A stretch of DNA of 64,000 nt, taken from positions 1 through 64,000 of the forward strand of contig CAMRSM010000024.1 of the NCBI GenBank assembly GCA_947053345.1. Direction: 5' to 3'. Each line of letters begins with the position of its first letter. Within the stretch, counting starts at the first letter, position 1. Position numbers and translations under genes: made by a program. Under the pieces are notes generated by a model. It was not told the origin of the DNA and ran no database searches. It saw only the letters and a program-made list of their open reading frames with translations. Below are positions 35,142-45,270 of the stretch, piece after piece. Origin of the DNA: an uncultured Lachnospiraceae bacterium. Lineage in GTDB: Bacteria > Bacillota > Clostridia > Lachnospirales > Lachnospiraceae.

Positions 35142-35777
35142 ATGGACATCTCACCACAGCTTCTTCGCCTGTACGCTGTCTCTGACCGCGGCTGGCTGAA
35201 AGAAAACGAACATTTAAAAGACCTTCTCCCAAAGCTATTTGAAAACGGCGTGACCCTTTTCCAGCTGAGGGAAAAACATCTGAATCGGGAGGATTTTTTG
35301 CGGGAAGCATTGGAAGCAAAGGAAGTCTGCCGCCGTTATCGCATCCCCCTGATCATCAACGACGCAGTTGACATCGCAAAAGAAATCGGTGCGGATGGCG
35401 TACATGTCGGGCTTTCCGATATGGAAATCACAAAAGCGCGCACCATGCTCGGCGCGGACGCAATCATCGGAGCAAGCGCACACAACGTTGCCGAGGCGCT
35501 GGCCGCTCAGGAGGCGGGCGCGGACTATATCGGCTGCGGCGCTGTGTTTACCACCGAAACAAAAACGGATGTCACGGCACTTGCGCACCGTGAACTGTCC
35601 GCCATCTGCCATGCCGTCCGTATTCCCGCAGTCGCCATCGGCGGCATCACGCCGGAAAACCTGCCGCGTTTAAACGGCAGCGGCATCGCAGGTGTAGCAG
35701 TCATCCGTGCACTGTTTGCCCAAAGCGACATCGCCGCTGCAGCAAGGCAGCTGCGCACCCTGGCAGACCGGCTGTAA
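35142..35777 (+). CDS. thiE: Thiamine-phosphate synthase ThiE
   Basis: A 211-residue TIM-barrel enzyme joining hydroxymethylpyrimidine pyrophosphate with thiazole phosphate. Motifs: LFQLREKHLNREDFL (pyrophosphate/Lys site), LIINDAVDIAKEIGADGVHVG, YIGCGAVFTTETK and AVAIGGITPENL. Full-length. The start follows AAGGAGA. It lies in the TPP-controlled operon between thiM and thiD. Confidence 0.95.
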   Translation: MDISPQLLRLYAVSDRGWLKENEHLKDLLPKLFENGVTLFQLREKHLNREDFLREALEAKEVCRRYRIPLIINDAVDIAKEIGADGVHVGLSDMEITKARTMLGADAIIGASAHNVAEALAAQEAGADYIGCGAVFTTETKTDVTALAHRELSAICHAVRIPAVAIGGITPENLPRLNGSGIAGVAVIRALFAQSDIAAAARQLRTLADRL

Positions 35778-36235
35778 TACGCTGCCAAAGAACATGTTTT
35801 ACGATATCCACAGCCCAATTCCCTTTTCCGGAACAGGAAACTTCTTTGGGGCAGACCGGAAAAATCCACCTTCTGCCGCCCAGCCCTCCCTTGTGGGACG
35901 AGATTTTATCCGCGCAGCAAACAGCAAAATTTCCTGTTACCGGCCGGGTGGCGAGATTTTATGCGCCCTTACAATAGCAAAAAATTTCTTTTTGCCAACC
36001 ACACCATGAGATTTTGCCCGCCCCCCAGGGCAGCGGAAAATCCACAATCACCAGGTGCGGGCAAACATAAATGTAACCGGATACGCGCACACTGCGCACA
36101 CTGCAGCCCCGGCGGAAAACCGCTGGAACACCGTTTGGATATGATATTTGCTTTATCACCCGAACCAAGCATTGGAAAAAAGCATTTTCACGGTTTTTGG
36201 CGGTATTCCCTGACGGGGCAGAAATGAGGAAATCT
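35778..36235 (+). other. Gene-free gap between thiE and thiD
   Basis: About 460 bp with no supported gene. GAGATTTT followed by a CGC-rich stretch recurs at about 35900, 35952 and 36010, roughly 55 bp apart, suggesting a decayed repeat. No terminator with a T-run is visible, so read-through from thiE to thiD is possible. Confidence 0.5.
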
Positions 36236-37075
36236 ATGTATACTGCTTTAACGATCGCCGGGAGCGATTCCAGCGGAGGTGCCGGCATCCAGGCAGATAT
36301 CAAGACCATGACCGCGCACGGCATTTATGCCATGAGTGCCGTCACTGCTTTGACTGCCCAGAATACGACCGGCGTTTTTGATATCATGGAAGTCACCCCA
36401 TTGTTCCTTTCAAAACAATTGGACTGCATATTTACTGACATTTTTCCAAACGCGGTTAAAATCGGGATGACTGCCGCACCGGAACTGATCAAGATCATTG
36501 CCGGCAAATTAAAAGAACACCGCGCAGTACACATCGTCGTCGACCCGGTCATGGTTTCCACCAGCGGTTCCCGCCTAATCAGCGAGGAGGCCGTCGCCAC
36601 ACTCACCGAAAAGCTGCTGCCGCTTGCAGAACTGATCACACCAAACATCCCGGAGGCGGAGGTTCTCACCGGTATGCGGATCGTCACCGCAGACGACATG
36701 GAACGGGCTGCGAAATGGATGCAGGAACAATTCGGCTGCAATGTTTTAGTCAAGGGCGGGCATCAGACCAATACCGCCAACGATGTCCTCTGTGAAAACG
36801 GCATACTTTCTTGGTTTAACGGAAAACACATTGACAATCCAAATACCCACGGCACAGGTTGCACCTTGTCAAGTGCCATCGCAAGCAATCTCGCCAGGGG
36901 GTTATCCTTGACAGAATCCGTACGGAATGCCAAAACCTACCTTTCCGGGGCGCTCGCTGCCATGCTTAACCTCGGTGCGGGCGCGGGTCCGCTCAACCAC
37001 ATGTACCGGACCGGATGTGCCGGAATCCTTGCCGCCCCCGGCGAAAAGAACGGTTGCGGCCAAAACCCCGCCTGA
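36236..37075 (+). CDS. thiD: Hydroxymethylpyrimidine/phosphomethylpyrimidine kinase ThiD
   Basis: A 279-residue ribokinase-fold enzyme performing both phosphorylations of the pyrimidine branch. Motifs: [21 protein letters not shown] at the N-terminus, [11 protein letters not shown] near 105, LVKGGHQ near 175 and the anion hole [14 protein letters not shown] near 205. The start at 36236 follows GAGGAA; an ATG at 36224 is also possible. The last 30 residues (after [13 protein letters not shown]) extend past the usual end. Confidence 0.93.
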   Translation: MYTALTIAGSDSSGGAGIQADIKTMTAHGIYAMSAVTALTAQNTTGVFDIMEVTPLFLSKQLDCIFTDIFPNAVKIGMTAAPELIKIIAGKLKEHRAVHIVVDPVMVSTSGSRLISEEAVATLTEKLLPLAELITPNIPEAEVLTGMRIVTADDMERAAKWMQEQFGCNVLVKGGHQTNTANDVLCENGILSWFNGKHIDNPNTHGTGCTLSSAIASNLARGLSLTESVRNAKTYLSGALAAMLNLGAGAGPLNHMYRTGCAGILAAPGEKNGCGQNPA

Positions 37076-37164
37076 AGTCATATTGGAAAACGCAGTTTCA
37101 TCACAACAACAATATCGCCGGCACTCAGATTCCTTCCTGCATGCCGACAGAAACGGAGACAACA

Positions 37165-38478
37165 ATGACAGGATCTTACACAACCCAGATGGATGCCGCA
37201 CGCCGCGGTATCCTCACACCACAGATGAAGATCGTCGCAGAAAAAGAACATATGGAAGAAACCCGTCTGATGCAGCTTGTTGCGGAAGGCAAAATCGCCA
37301 TATGCGCCAACAAAAACCACAAATGCTTAAACCCGGAAGGCGTAGGCAGCATGCTGCGCACCAAGATCAATGTCAACCTCGGCGTATCGCGCGACTGCAA
37401 GGATTACGATATTGAAATGGAAAAAGTTATGAGCGCGGTAAACCTTGGCGCGGAAGCCATCATGGATCTTTCCAGCCACGGCGACACGCAGCCCTTCCGC
37501 CGGAAACTAACCGGGGAATGCCCTGTTATGATCGGCACTGTGCCGGTCTACGACAGCGTCATCCACTACCAGCGCGACCTTGCCACCCTGACCGCGAAAG
37601 ATTTTGTCGATGTTGTCCGCATGCACGCCGAAGACGGCGTAGATTTTGTTACGCTGCACTGCGGTATCACCAAAAAGACCATTGACCAAATCCGCACGCA
37701 CGGACGCAGGATGAATATTGTCAGCCGCGGCGGCAGCCTTGTTTTTGCCTGGATGAGCATGACCGGACAGGAAAATCCGTTCTATGAGCATTTCGATGAG
37801 ATCCTTGATATCTGCGAAAAATATGATGTCACCATCTCCCTCGGCGATGCCTGCCGTCCGGGATGTCTTGCGGACGCGACAGATATCTGCCAGATCGAGG
37901 AGCTTGTCCGCCTCGGGGAACTTACGGAGCGCGCGTGGGCGCACAATGTCCAGGTTATGGTCGAAGGACCCGGACATGTCCCGCTGAACCAAATCGCCGC
38001 CAATATGGAGATTCAGAAGACCATCTGCAAGGGTGCGCCATTCTATGTCTTAGGTCCGCTCGTGACCGATATCGCGCCGGGCTACGACCATATTACCGCA
38101 GCCATCGGCGGAGCGGTCGCGGCAATGAACGGTGCTGCATTTTTATGCTACGTTACCCCGGCAGAACATCTCGCCCTGCCAAATGTCGAGGATGTCCGTC
38201 AGGGCATTATCGCCTCCAAGATTGCAGCACACGCCGCAGATATCGCCAAGGGAATTCCCGGTGCGGGGGATGTGGACGACCGCATGGCAGATGCAAGGCG
38301 GAACCTTGACTGGGACGCTCAGTTTGCATGCGCGCTTGATCCCGAAACGGCAAAACAGATCCGCGACAGCCGCAAACCTGAGGACGACCACGCCGACACT
38401 TGCAGCATGTGCGGAAAATTTTGCGCGGTGCGCAGCATGAACAAAGCACTGTCCGGGGAATATATTGATATTTTATAA
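37165..38478 (+). CDS. thiC: Phosphomethylpyrimidine synthase ThiC
   Basis: A 437-residue radical-SAM enzyme converting aminoimidazole ribotide to hydroxymethylpyrimidine phosphate. Motifs: [14 protein letters not shown]-like region near 75, [59 protein letters not shown] and the C-terminal iron-sulfur motif CSMCGKFC near 415. Normal length for anaerobes. The start at 37165 follows ACGGAGAC. It is the last gene of the thiamine operon. Confidence 0.96.
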   Translation: MTGSYTTQMDAARRGILTPQMKIVAEKEHMEETRLMQLVAEGKIAICANKNHKCLNPEGVGSMLRTKINVNLGVSRDCKDYDIEMEKVMSAVNLGAEAIMDLSSHGDTQPFRRKLTGECPVMIGTVPVYDSVIHYQRDLATLTAKDFVDVVRMHAEDGVDFVTLHCGITKKTIDQIRTHGRRMNIVSRGGSLVFAWMSMTGQENPFYEHFDEILDICEKYDVTISLGDACRPGCLADATDICQIEELVRLGELTERAWAHNVQVMVEGPGHVPLNQIAANMEIQKTICKGAPFYVLGPLVTDIAPGYDHITAAIGGAVAAMNGAAFLCYVTPAEHLALPNVEDVRQGIIASKIAAHAADIAKGIPGAGDVDDRMADARRNLDWDAQFACALDPETAKQIRDSRKPEDDHADTCSMCGKFCAVRSMNKALSGEYIDIL

Positions 38479-38759
38479 TATTTTTTGAAAACCATTGAAC
38501 CAAACCATTCCTGCCGCGACCTTGTAGGGGAAAGCAGCTTTCATCCGGAAATGAAACGTGCTCACCAGGTTTTAATTTGTCTGACTGCCAGTCTGGATTT
38601 ACACCTGGATTGCCCGCGAAACGGCACAGTTCTCAGCCATTTTGTGCGCATCCGCCAGAACTTCTGGGGAATCCGTATTTCTCAGCCCCTGCGCAGTTTT
38701 ACTTAAAGCATGATCCAAACGGCACGGATTTCCACAAAATCTTTACGAGGCAGAACATA

Positions 38760-40460
38760 ATGCAAAACAAAACACTGGAAACCCAAATTGATTTCCTGCT
38801 ATCGGCAGCACTGCAAAAATGCGGCGACATCTACGATGCGGAAGACCTGACGCAGGAAACCCTGCTCGCGGCGCTCTCCTACCTTTCCGGCGGCAAAACC
38901 ATACGCGATGAGCGGTCATGGCTCTTAACCGTCATGAACCGCAAATTTAACGATATGCTCCGGAAAAAATACCGACAGCCGACCATCCTCATGGGCTGCG
39001 ATTTCGACTGGACCTACGAAAGTGCATGGGATGATACAGCGCAAACGGAGGAGGAGGCATGCAGCGTGCGCCAGGCGGTGGCATACCTTGCCAAAACTTA
39101 CCGCGAAGTCATTGTCCGCTTTTACATGGACGGCCAGGGAATCACGGAGATTGCCGCTGCGCTCGGCATCCCGGAAGGAACCGTAAAAAGCAGGCTGTAT
39201 CTTGGCAGAAAACAGATCAGGAAAGGAATGGATGATATGGAAAAATACGCGAAACAAAGTTATGCCCCGGTAAGGCTGACCGTAACCAACAGCGGGATGT
39301 GCGGACGCGCCGGCGAGCCGTCCTCGCTCATTGACGGGGATCTGGCTGTACAAAACATTTTGTGGCTTGCATACAAAAAGCCGCTGACCATTGAAGAAAT
39401 CTCACAGGCGATCGGGATACCGACCGCCTACATCGAGCCGGATATCAAAAAATTGGTGGACGAGGAATTGATGTGCCGGACGGGAACAAAGTATTATACA
39501 AATTTTATGATATCCACCGTCGAAGATCAGGAAAAATATATCCCGGCACAAAAACTGCTCGTGAAGGAATATTTTGACCTATTTTGGAACCCGCTCGAAA
39601 GCGGCTTAAAGTTGCTCTTTGAAACGGATTTTTATGGAGCCTGCAGCCCGGATGCAAAAAATTCCCTTGAACTGTACTTTGCATTCCACTGTCTTGATTA
39701 CGGCATCTACCGGGCATTCTGCGACATTTTCAACGCCGTACAAAATTTCCCTGACCGGCCAAACGGCGGACAGTGGATCGCGTTCGGAACGGTTCATTCT
39801 ACGGAATTTCACCCAAACGAACATGTCGAACTGATGGCGCATTTGTACTCTGGGGAACGCCATGAATACCTCAATCATTTTGCAGGCTGTAAGCGGGCAG
39901 AACTGCACGCCTACAGCGCATCGGGCTTCCCTGCACGCTCCTACGATCTTTCCTCGGAATATCCTTTTCTTCAGGGGAATGAAAATTTTGATGCCGTGCT
40001 CACGAAGCTGCTCTGCCTGCTAAAAACAGACACCGACCCGGAATCGGTCGGTTTTAACACAGAATATTTCAAAGCAATCCCGTGGCTTGCAGATTGTAAA
40101 ATATTAAGCCAGACAGACGGAAAAACAGTACCAAACATCCCGGTATTAAACTGCACCCAGATAAAAGTCCTGTGGGATATCTGCAAGCAGGCAAGGGAGG
40201 CACTCGCGAAAAATATGAAAGAAATCCTCGCGGGATTTTTCCAGGGGAAAAACCAGGAAATCCCTGCGCATCTTGACAGTGTCCCCCTGCATAAGCAATA
40301 TCTCTACGCAGGCCATGCCCTGCTGTTCGCCACCATCCGGGAAGCCATGAAACGTGGGAAACTTTATGACGGCGGATATGACGAAGAAAACGAACAGCCG
40401 CCGTGCCCGATGGTCTTTGTCTGGGAAAGCGTTGAAAAGTGCCAGACCGACAGGGAATAA
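38760..40460 (+). CDS. ECF-type sigma factor fused to a large C-terminal domain
   Basis: A 566-residue protein, about three times the length of a normal ECF sigma factor. Region 2 is at about residues 8-75 (DAEDLTQETLLAALSYL... SWLLTVMNRKFNDMLRKKYR), and region 4 at about 100-160 (YREVIVRFYMDGQGITEIAAALGIPEGTVKSRLYLGRKQI). A winged-helix-like segment follows (about 195-255), then roughly 300 residues of unrecognised mostly helical sequence with Trp/Tyr-rich parts. No anti-sigma gene is adjacent, so the extension may act as a built-in sensor. The start at 38760 follows GAGGCAG. The 280 bp before it hold no gene. Confidence 0.8.
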   Translation: MQNKTLETQIDFLLSAALQKCGDIYDAEDLTQETLLAALSYLSGGKTIRDERSWLLTVMNRKFNDMLRKKYRQPTILMGCDFDWTYESAWDDTAQTEEEACSVRQAVAYLAKTYREVIVRFYMDGQGITEIAAALGIPEGTVKSRLYLGRKQIRKGMDDMEKYAKQSYAPVRLTVTNSGMCGRAGEPSSLIDGDLAVQNILWLAYKKPLTIEEISQAIGIPTAYIEPDIKKLVDEELMCRTGTKYYTNFMISTVEDQEKYIPAQKLLVKEYFDLFWNPLESGLKLLFETDFYGACSPDAKNSLELYFAFHCLDYGIYRAFCDIFNAVQNFPDRPNGGQWIAFGTVHSTEFHPNEHVELMAHLYSGERHEYLNHFAGCKRAELHAYSASGFPARSYDLSSEYPFLQGNENFDAVLTKLLCLLKTDTDPESVGFNTEYFKAIPWLADCKILSQTDGKTVPNIPVLNCTQIKVLWDICKQAREALAKNMKEILAGFFQGKNQEIPAHLDSVPLHKQYLYAGHALLFATIREAMKRGKLYDGGYDEENEQPPCPMVFVWESVEKCQTDRE

Positions 40461-40581
40461 TTTCTTCTAATACAATTTCCGGAACGGAACCATTTAAAGG
40501 TTGCGTTCCGGAAATCCCGGTCCGGTGCAGCGGCTGCCCTTGCACGCGATTTCAGGCCAGGAAACTTGCCCTTTTTTTCCG

Positions 40582-42714
40582 TTACAGGCTCAAATTCCCT
40601 TCCATCTGCTCATAATCCACCACGTATTCCTTTCCGCTCTTCAGCAAAATCCGCACCGGCCCAAACGTGCCGCAGCCTGCCGGATCCGTATACCCGATGG
40701 AGCGGACCGGGAAAATCTCGTCCCGCGCAAACGGCTCGTCACTCTCTTTTGTGATAACCTGCGAAACCATCACATAAGGCTCACAGCCCCCGTACTGCTT
40801 TTTCTTCTCCGTCCTCGCGTAAACCACGATAGAATGATGCGAATCCGGATTGGTCCCCGCACTGCGAACCATCCCAAGGGAATCCCAGCCATCATAAATG
40901 GTCATCGCAAGCTGACGTGCCTTTCCAGTTGCATCTTTCCCGCAAAGCACGACCGCCTTTGCAGCGCCCTCATAATATTCCTTTACCGTCGTGCCATTGT
41001 CCGGGAAACCGTAAGCGCCGAGCGTAAACTGAACCGGACGGCGGAACAGCTTCATCTTGTCCACGCGCAGGATCCCGTAGGACACCGGGAAATCCGCAAG
41101 GAAAAGTCCCTGGATCCAATGTGTTTCCGTATCGAGACGGTAATCAAAGTACTGCCTGCGGTAAAGAACACCATCCTTTACACCGCCCCAGAATGTCGCA
41201 TTGGCAAGAGACGTATTTCCATAAGTCAAGTCCTTTAAAACATACTGCTGCGACTCAACCTCACCGGTCACTACGGCAAAAGAAGCCATGGATGTGCCCG
41301 ACACCACGCTTCCCTGCAATCCCACCGCCGTTTCTGTTACCTGCGGTGTTGCCTCCCACGGATATTTTGTATTAAAACAAAGCTTCGCATAATTCCACAG
41401 CCCATGCTTATCCCCGGCATTCTTCACGACCTTGCCCGTGCGCAGGATGGTTTCCCCATTTGCCTTATGGTTCGTAAAGCAGAGTGCCGGACCGTCAAGT
41501 GCCGTTTCTTTCACTTCATCGTCGCCCAATTTTTCCCATGTCCCGTTCTTTTCCCTCTCGGTCCAAAACGGGTGATCCTCCGGTAAATGCAGACATAAAA
41601 ATGCCTTGCCCATCCAAAACGGCGATTCCGCACAGGAATATCCCTGCACGAGCGGCGAAAACTGCCCGTAAAAGCCCATTGTCGGGATCCCCTCCCACGA
41701 AAAATCCCCGCGCGATAAAAACTGCATCAGTGAACCCGACGCAATGCGCCGCGCAAGCCCCGGATCCACCGTCGGACGGCACAGCATCAGATTCCCGTCA
41801 AACGCGCTCGTGCTCGCAAACCGGTAAATGCAGCTCCTCCCCCACATATTGGTAAACCCGTCCGCATCAAAAAAGTCCGGGAAACTTTCCATCAAACGGT
41901 TTGAGTAATCCTCAAATTTCTTTGCCAGAAACGGCTCATTTTCATAACCATACCATATATTCCAGAGCGGGGCATAAAAATTGAACGCCCAGCAGGAATA
42001 ATAATCAAAGCTCTGCCCGTCACGATACCACCCATCCCCCACATAATAGTCTAGAACCGCCTGTGCATGGTCGAGCATGATCTCCCGGTCGATTGGATAG
42101 CCCTCCATATGTAAAAACGCCATGTCAAGCATATTAAACAACCGCCAGTTCTGCGGCACGGTATTCGCGTGCGCAAAACTGGACAGAAACGCCGCGACCA
42201 CATCCTTTTCCTCCTTCGTGCAGTCCGCCCAGACAACCTCACGGCTCGCCCACAGCCCGATCACAAGCGCACAAGTCTCCACCGTCTGCTGGAACGCGCG
42301 GAACGGGTCGGCATGTCCCATGATTTCCTGCAGTTCCCCGTATGTGCCTACGCAATGCGCATCTTTGGACGTACAGGAACGCAAAATCTGGTTCTTATAA
42401 TAATCCTTTAACTTATAACCGCAGACGGTAAGTTCCGGTTTTACCGAGAGCAGCGGCGCTGCAATAAAAAACGAGCGTGTCAGCCCCTCAAACATCTCCG
42501 CTTTGCACTCCGCGCGCCGTGAGGCTTCCGAGGCGTTTTTGTGCGGATACGTGATCTCCGTCTCCTGTCTTGGCACGACTACCGGATCGTCAAAACTCCT
42601 GATATGCCGGAAAATCCCCGCAAGCATATACTCCCCCGCCTCGATCCAGCTCTCCCTCGTCAGCCCTGTGTATGGGCTGAGTGTAAAATCCGTATGCGTT
42701 GGTTGAAAGACCAT
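40582..42714 (-). CDS. DUF2264-domain protein
   Basis: A 710-residue protein. The N-terminal 370 residues match the DUF2264 (alpha/alpha barrel-like) family seen in polysaccharide loci, with GLTRSFFIAAPLL, VPQNWRLFNMLDMAF, YRDGQSFDYYSCWAFNFYAPLW and GRSCIYRFA. The rest is beta-rich, like C-terminal domains of polysaccharide lyases and uronyl hydrolases. No signal peptide. The start at 42714 is chosen because GGAGG lies seven bases upstream, whereas the ATG at 42720 is too close. A sugar-acid-processing role is suggested by the nearby GH88 gene. Catalytic activity is unknown. Confidence 0.78.
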   Translation of the reverse strand: MVFQPTHTDFTLSPYTGLTRESWIEAGEYMLAGIFRHIRSFDDPVVVPRQETEITYPHKNASEASRRAECKAEMFEGLTRSFFIAAPLLSVKPELTVCGYKLKDYYKNQILRSCTSKDAHCVGTYGELQEIMGHADPFRAFQQTVETCALVIGLWASREVVWADCTKEEKDVVAAFLSSFAHANTVPQNWRLFNMLDMAFLHMEGYPIDREIMLDHAQAVLDYYVGDGWYRDGQSFDYYSCWAFNFYAPLWNIWYGYENEPFLAKKFEDYSNRLMESFPDFFDADGFTNMWGRSCIYRFASTSAFDGNLMLCRPTVDPGLARRIASGSLMQFLSRGDFSWEGIPTMGFYGQFSPLVQGYSCAESPFWMGKAFLCLHLPEDHPFWTEREKNGTWEKLGDDEVKETALDGPALCFTNHKANGETILRTGKVVKNAGDKHGLWNYAKLCFNTKYPWEATPQVTETAVGLQGSVVSGTSMASFAVVTGEVESQQYVLKDLTYGNTSLANATFWGGVKDGVLYRRQYFDYRLDTETHWIQGLFLADFPVSYGILRVDKMKLFRRPVQFTLGAYGFPDNGTTVKEYYEGAAKAVVLCGKDATGKARQLAMTIYDGWDSLGMVRSAGTNPDSHHSIVVYARTEKKKQYGGCEPYVMVSQVITKESDEPFARDEIFPVRSIGYTDPAGCGTFGPVRILLKSGKEYVVDYEQMEGNLSL

Positions 42715-42799
42715 GACCATACCTCCCTGTATTGTTGGTGGTTATCTTGTTTTAAGGACAGCTTCCCCGTTTCCGTGTCCCCCTGCCTTTACAAAAGGA

Positions 42800-42829
42800 A
42801 CTATACCAAAAAAAAGATTTTCTTGTCAA
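42800..42829 (-). promoter_or_regulatory. Promoter of the DUF2264 gene
   Basis: On the minus strand TTGACA (42829-42824), 18-bp spacer and TATAGT (42805-42800), about 90 bp before the start. Confidence 0.65.
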
Positions 42830-42894
42830 GCAAAAAGGGCTCCGCAATTTTCGACAATTTCAGAACTCTTTTTTATTTCGGAACCCATTTAGGG

Positions 42895-42924
42895 TTTACA
42901 TGGAAATTTCGTATATGCTATAAT
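42895..42924 (+). promoter_or_regulatory. Promoter of the small membrane-protein gene
   Basis: TTTACA (42895-42900), 18-bp spacer and TATAAT (42919-42924), about 160 bp before the ribosome-binding site at 43071. Confidence 0.6.
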
Positions 42925-43081
42925 ATGCATAAGCTGTTTGATGCGTGGAACGAGAACACATGGCACAAATACATAGCGCGCAGTTTCCAAACCACATACA
43001 TTGAGACATGAGACAGCCAGCGCATGTACGTTTCATCAGGAGCTGCAGCAACCAAAAAAATATTTAAGAAAGGAGATATCC

Positions 43082-43599
43082 ATGAAAAAAACAAGATTAT
43101 TTTAATGGTCAGTGGACTTGTGGTATTATTCGGTATTACCGCATTGTCCCTATCAAAGCGGAATCCTGTCGATGCCGAAAGCTATGATCCAAACGGGATC
43201 CGTGCCGTGGCAGAGCCAACACCGGCCGCAAATTCAATTTCGGACACTGTCATCCAAAAAGAGGATGTGCCGGAACCGGAGTTTTCGGCACGGACAAAAG
43301 AGCAACTGGCGCAAAAAATCCTTACACAGTATGATTGGGAGAACCGGGAAGACGACAATAGGATGTTCCATCTGGTACTTTTGTGTACGGATGGCTGGTT
43401 GAAGGATGATGGTTGGGAAATCCAAACCGCAGCTGTGCCCGAATCCGCATGTTTGGCGCAGACAAAAGAACAGATCGTTGAAGATTTTCTTGCGCAGTAT
43501 CGTTGGGATGGGCGGGAGGAAGAAATATACCGTGAAGTGCTTTTGCGTGTGGATGATCTGGATGCGGTGTATGTTTTGAATCCGGATGACGAAGAATAA
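43082..43599 (+). CDS. Membrane-anchored duplicated-domain protein with a frameshift at its start
   Basis: A strong site, AAAGGAG, precedes ATG at 43082, but that frame stops after seven codons (TAA, 43103-43105). The long frame (open from 43024 to the stop at 43597-43599) begins properly if the A7 tract after the ATG had eight A residues, giving MKKNKIILMVSGLVV. The product would have one membrane helix and then two related segments: ARTKEQLAQKILTQYDWENRE and AQTKEQIVEDFLAQYRWDGRE. The in-frame ATG at 43105 is an alternative start. Either a sequencing slip, a disabled gene or a slippage-controlled switch is possible. No family is recognised. Confidence 0.6.
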
Positions 43600-43619
43600 G
43601 GCGATCTGAGGTTTTTTCG

Positions 43620-43860
43620 GGGGACTATCCCAAAGTTTGTGTATACCTCCAAACGGATGTAAGATAGAATTACTCCGTTTGGAGGTATTATTATGACAAA
43701 AAAAATGAAAGCCCACAAAAAACAGCAATGAGGAAAAAATGCGCAGTTATCTCAAAGAGAATGACATCCGCATAAAAAACGGAGTCGATGTGAATGCTGT
43801 CATGCGTGACATCCCGTCGTATTTCCACGATATCCAAATATCCGCGCTAAAATGTGCTGC
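43620..43860 (+). mobile_element. Remnant of an IS256-type insertion sequence
   Basis: A perfect 15-bp inverted repeat (43643-43657 with 43674-43688) hides the GGAGG of the following ORF, a device common in insertion sequences to prevent translation from outside promoters. The GGGACTATCCCAAAGTTTG stretch at 43620 may be the left end. The coding part is short and broken, and no right end was found. Confidence 0.45.
43693..43850 (+). pseudogene. N-terminal fragment of a transposase, probably IS256 family
   Basis: ATG at 43693 encodes MTKKMKAHKKQQ and a stop; a -1/+2 shift continues at 43739 as MRSYLKENDIRIKNGVDVNAVMRD, which resembles the start of IS256-type transposases of Clostridia (recalled, not searched). 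The similarity ends after MRD. It has no catalytic DDE region. Confidence 0.45.
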
Positions 43861-43914
43861 CCGCCGGCTCCATCGTATCATGCCAGTGCCCCCGCACTCA
43901 CCTGCACCGCATTT

Positions 43915-45042
43915 CTACCACATAAACAATTCCTGCCCGGTCAGCTTCCAGATCGCCTCCATAAAATAGTAATCCCCGTAAATAATCGTAAATTCATGCT
44001 CCCTGTCGTGGTATGCTGCCGTACACTTCTGCACAACGGCATCCGTTTTTTCCGACCAGTCGCACCGCTTTTCATACAAGGTGCGCAGCAATTTAAGCGC
44101 TGCCCTGCGATACGGACTATCCTCCCCGCCGCCGATGGCCTTTGCGATCTCAAGCATCCCGCAGGCTGCGATCGCTGCTGCCGTGGAGTCCTCCCATCCG
44201 CATGCTTTTGGCTGGCAAAAATCGACCGGTATCAATCCACTCTCCGGGATATTTACGATAAAATAGTCCGCGATCCGCTTCGCACATTCCAGATATTTTT
44301 CTTTTTTCGAATGCAGGTAGCTGAGCACAAAACCATAGACCGCCCATGCCTGTCCGCGTGTCCAAGATGAGCCGTGCGCATATCCCTGCCCGCCGACGGA
44401 GCGCAGAAACTCCCCTGTGTGCGGGTCAAACTCCCCGATATGGATGACCGAGCCGTCCCCCCGGATGAAATGTTTTGTCACCGTATCTGCATGTCTTACC
44501 GCGATTTGATAAAATCTCGGATCCTTCGTCTGCTCCGATGCCCAGTACAAGAGCGGCAAATTCATCATACAGTCAATGATCGCAACCCCCGCATTCTCCC
44601 CGCGGCGCTCCATGTTCCCCCAATCGTTCCATGCACGGATAAAATTCCCCGCCGGATTGAAACGCCCCGCCATGTTGCAGGCCGCAAGAAGGGTACGCCG
44701 GTACGCTTCCTCCCGCCCGGTCTCGCGGAAATTTGCCCCCGATGTCAGAAGCCACCGGAATCCGCTGTCATGATCCATCCCATCCGGATCCATCAGCGTG
44801 GCATCCAGTTTTTCCTCAAGCTCCTGCGCGATTTCACGGTACAGCCCTTCTTTCGTCACATGGTACATCTGCCACATCATACCGCCCCAAAAACCGTTCG
44901 TCCACCATGAAATATTGCCCGTCTGGTCGTCGAACACGCCGTCCTTTGTCGTATACGGCACCTTGTGCGCACTGCGTGCCGCCACCTGCGCGAGTTTTAC
45001 ACGGATCCTCTCTTCCGCCTGTTTTACCCATTCTTCCGACAT
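43915..45042 (-). CDS. GH88 unsaturated uronyl hydrolase
   Basis: A 375-residue alpha6/alpha6-barrel enzyme that removes the unsaturated uronic acid left by polysaccharide lyases. The two conserved Asp residues are at 92 (GMDHDSGF) and 157 (VAIIDCMMN), near the positions of the catalytic pair in known family members, and GYAHGSSWTRGQAW near 230 is the family signature. No signal peptide, so it is cytoplasmic. ATG 45042 is preferred over GTG 45048 because GGGAGG is better spaced. It is divergent from an AraC-type gene that probably controls it. Substrate may be pectin-, xylan- or glycosaminoglycan-derived. Confidence 0.93.
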   Translation of the reverse strand: MSEEWVKQAEERIRVKLAQVAARSAHKVPYTTKDGVFDDQTGNISWWTNGFWGGMMWQMYHVTKEGLYREIAQELEEKLDATLMDPDGMDHDSGFRWLLTSGANFRETGREEAYRRTLLAACNMAGRFNPAGNFIRAWNDWGNMERRGENAGVAIIDCMMNLPLLYWASEQTKDPRFYQIAVRHADTVTKHFIRGDGSVIHIGEFDPHTGEFLRSVGGQGYAHGSSWTRGQAWAVYGFVLSYLHSKKEKYLECAKRIADYFIVNIPESGLIPVDFCQPKACGWEDSTAAAIAACGMLEIAKAIGGGEDSPYRRAALKLLRTLYEKRCDWSEKTDAVVQKCTAAYHDREHEFTIIYGDYYFMEAIWKLTGQELFMW

Positions 45043-45224
45043 TGCCACAAAACCTCCCGTTCTTCTTTTTTATTATCCGTCCTACGCCAAGCAGACAGCA
45101 GGGATCCCGGCCACAGGACGATTTCTGCCCGTTTCCTCCCACAAAATGTACCAGATATCCAATTGGAAGCCTGCCCGGAAGTACCCTGACGTTTTAACAT
45201 ATCCTATAAACATAGTTTACTTCA

Positions 45225-45253
45225 TTGACTTTCAGACCACAATATCGTATACT
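45225..45253 (+). promoter_or_regulatory. Promoter of the AraC-type gene
   Basis: TTGACT (45225-45230), 17-bp spacer and TATACT (45248-45253), just before the 19-bp tandem repeats. Confidence 0.7.
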
Positions 45254-45270
45254 ATCCAAAAACTAACCAA

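Noticed and set aside
35778-36235. Small thiS/thiG-like genes in the thiE-thiD gap
   Set aside because: No frame with matching motifs or SD was found on either strand.
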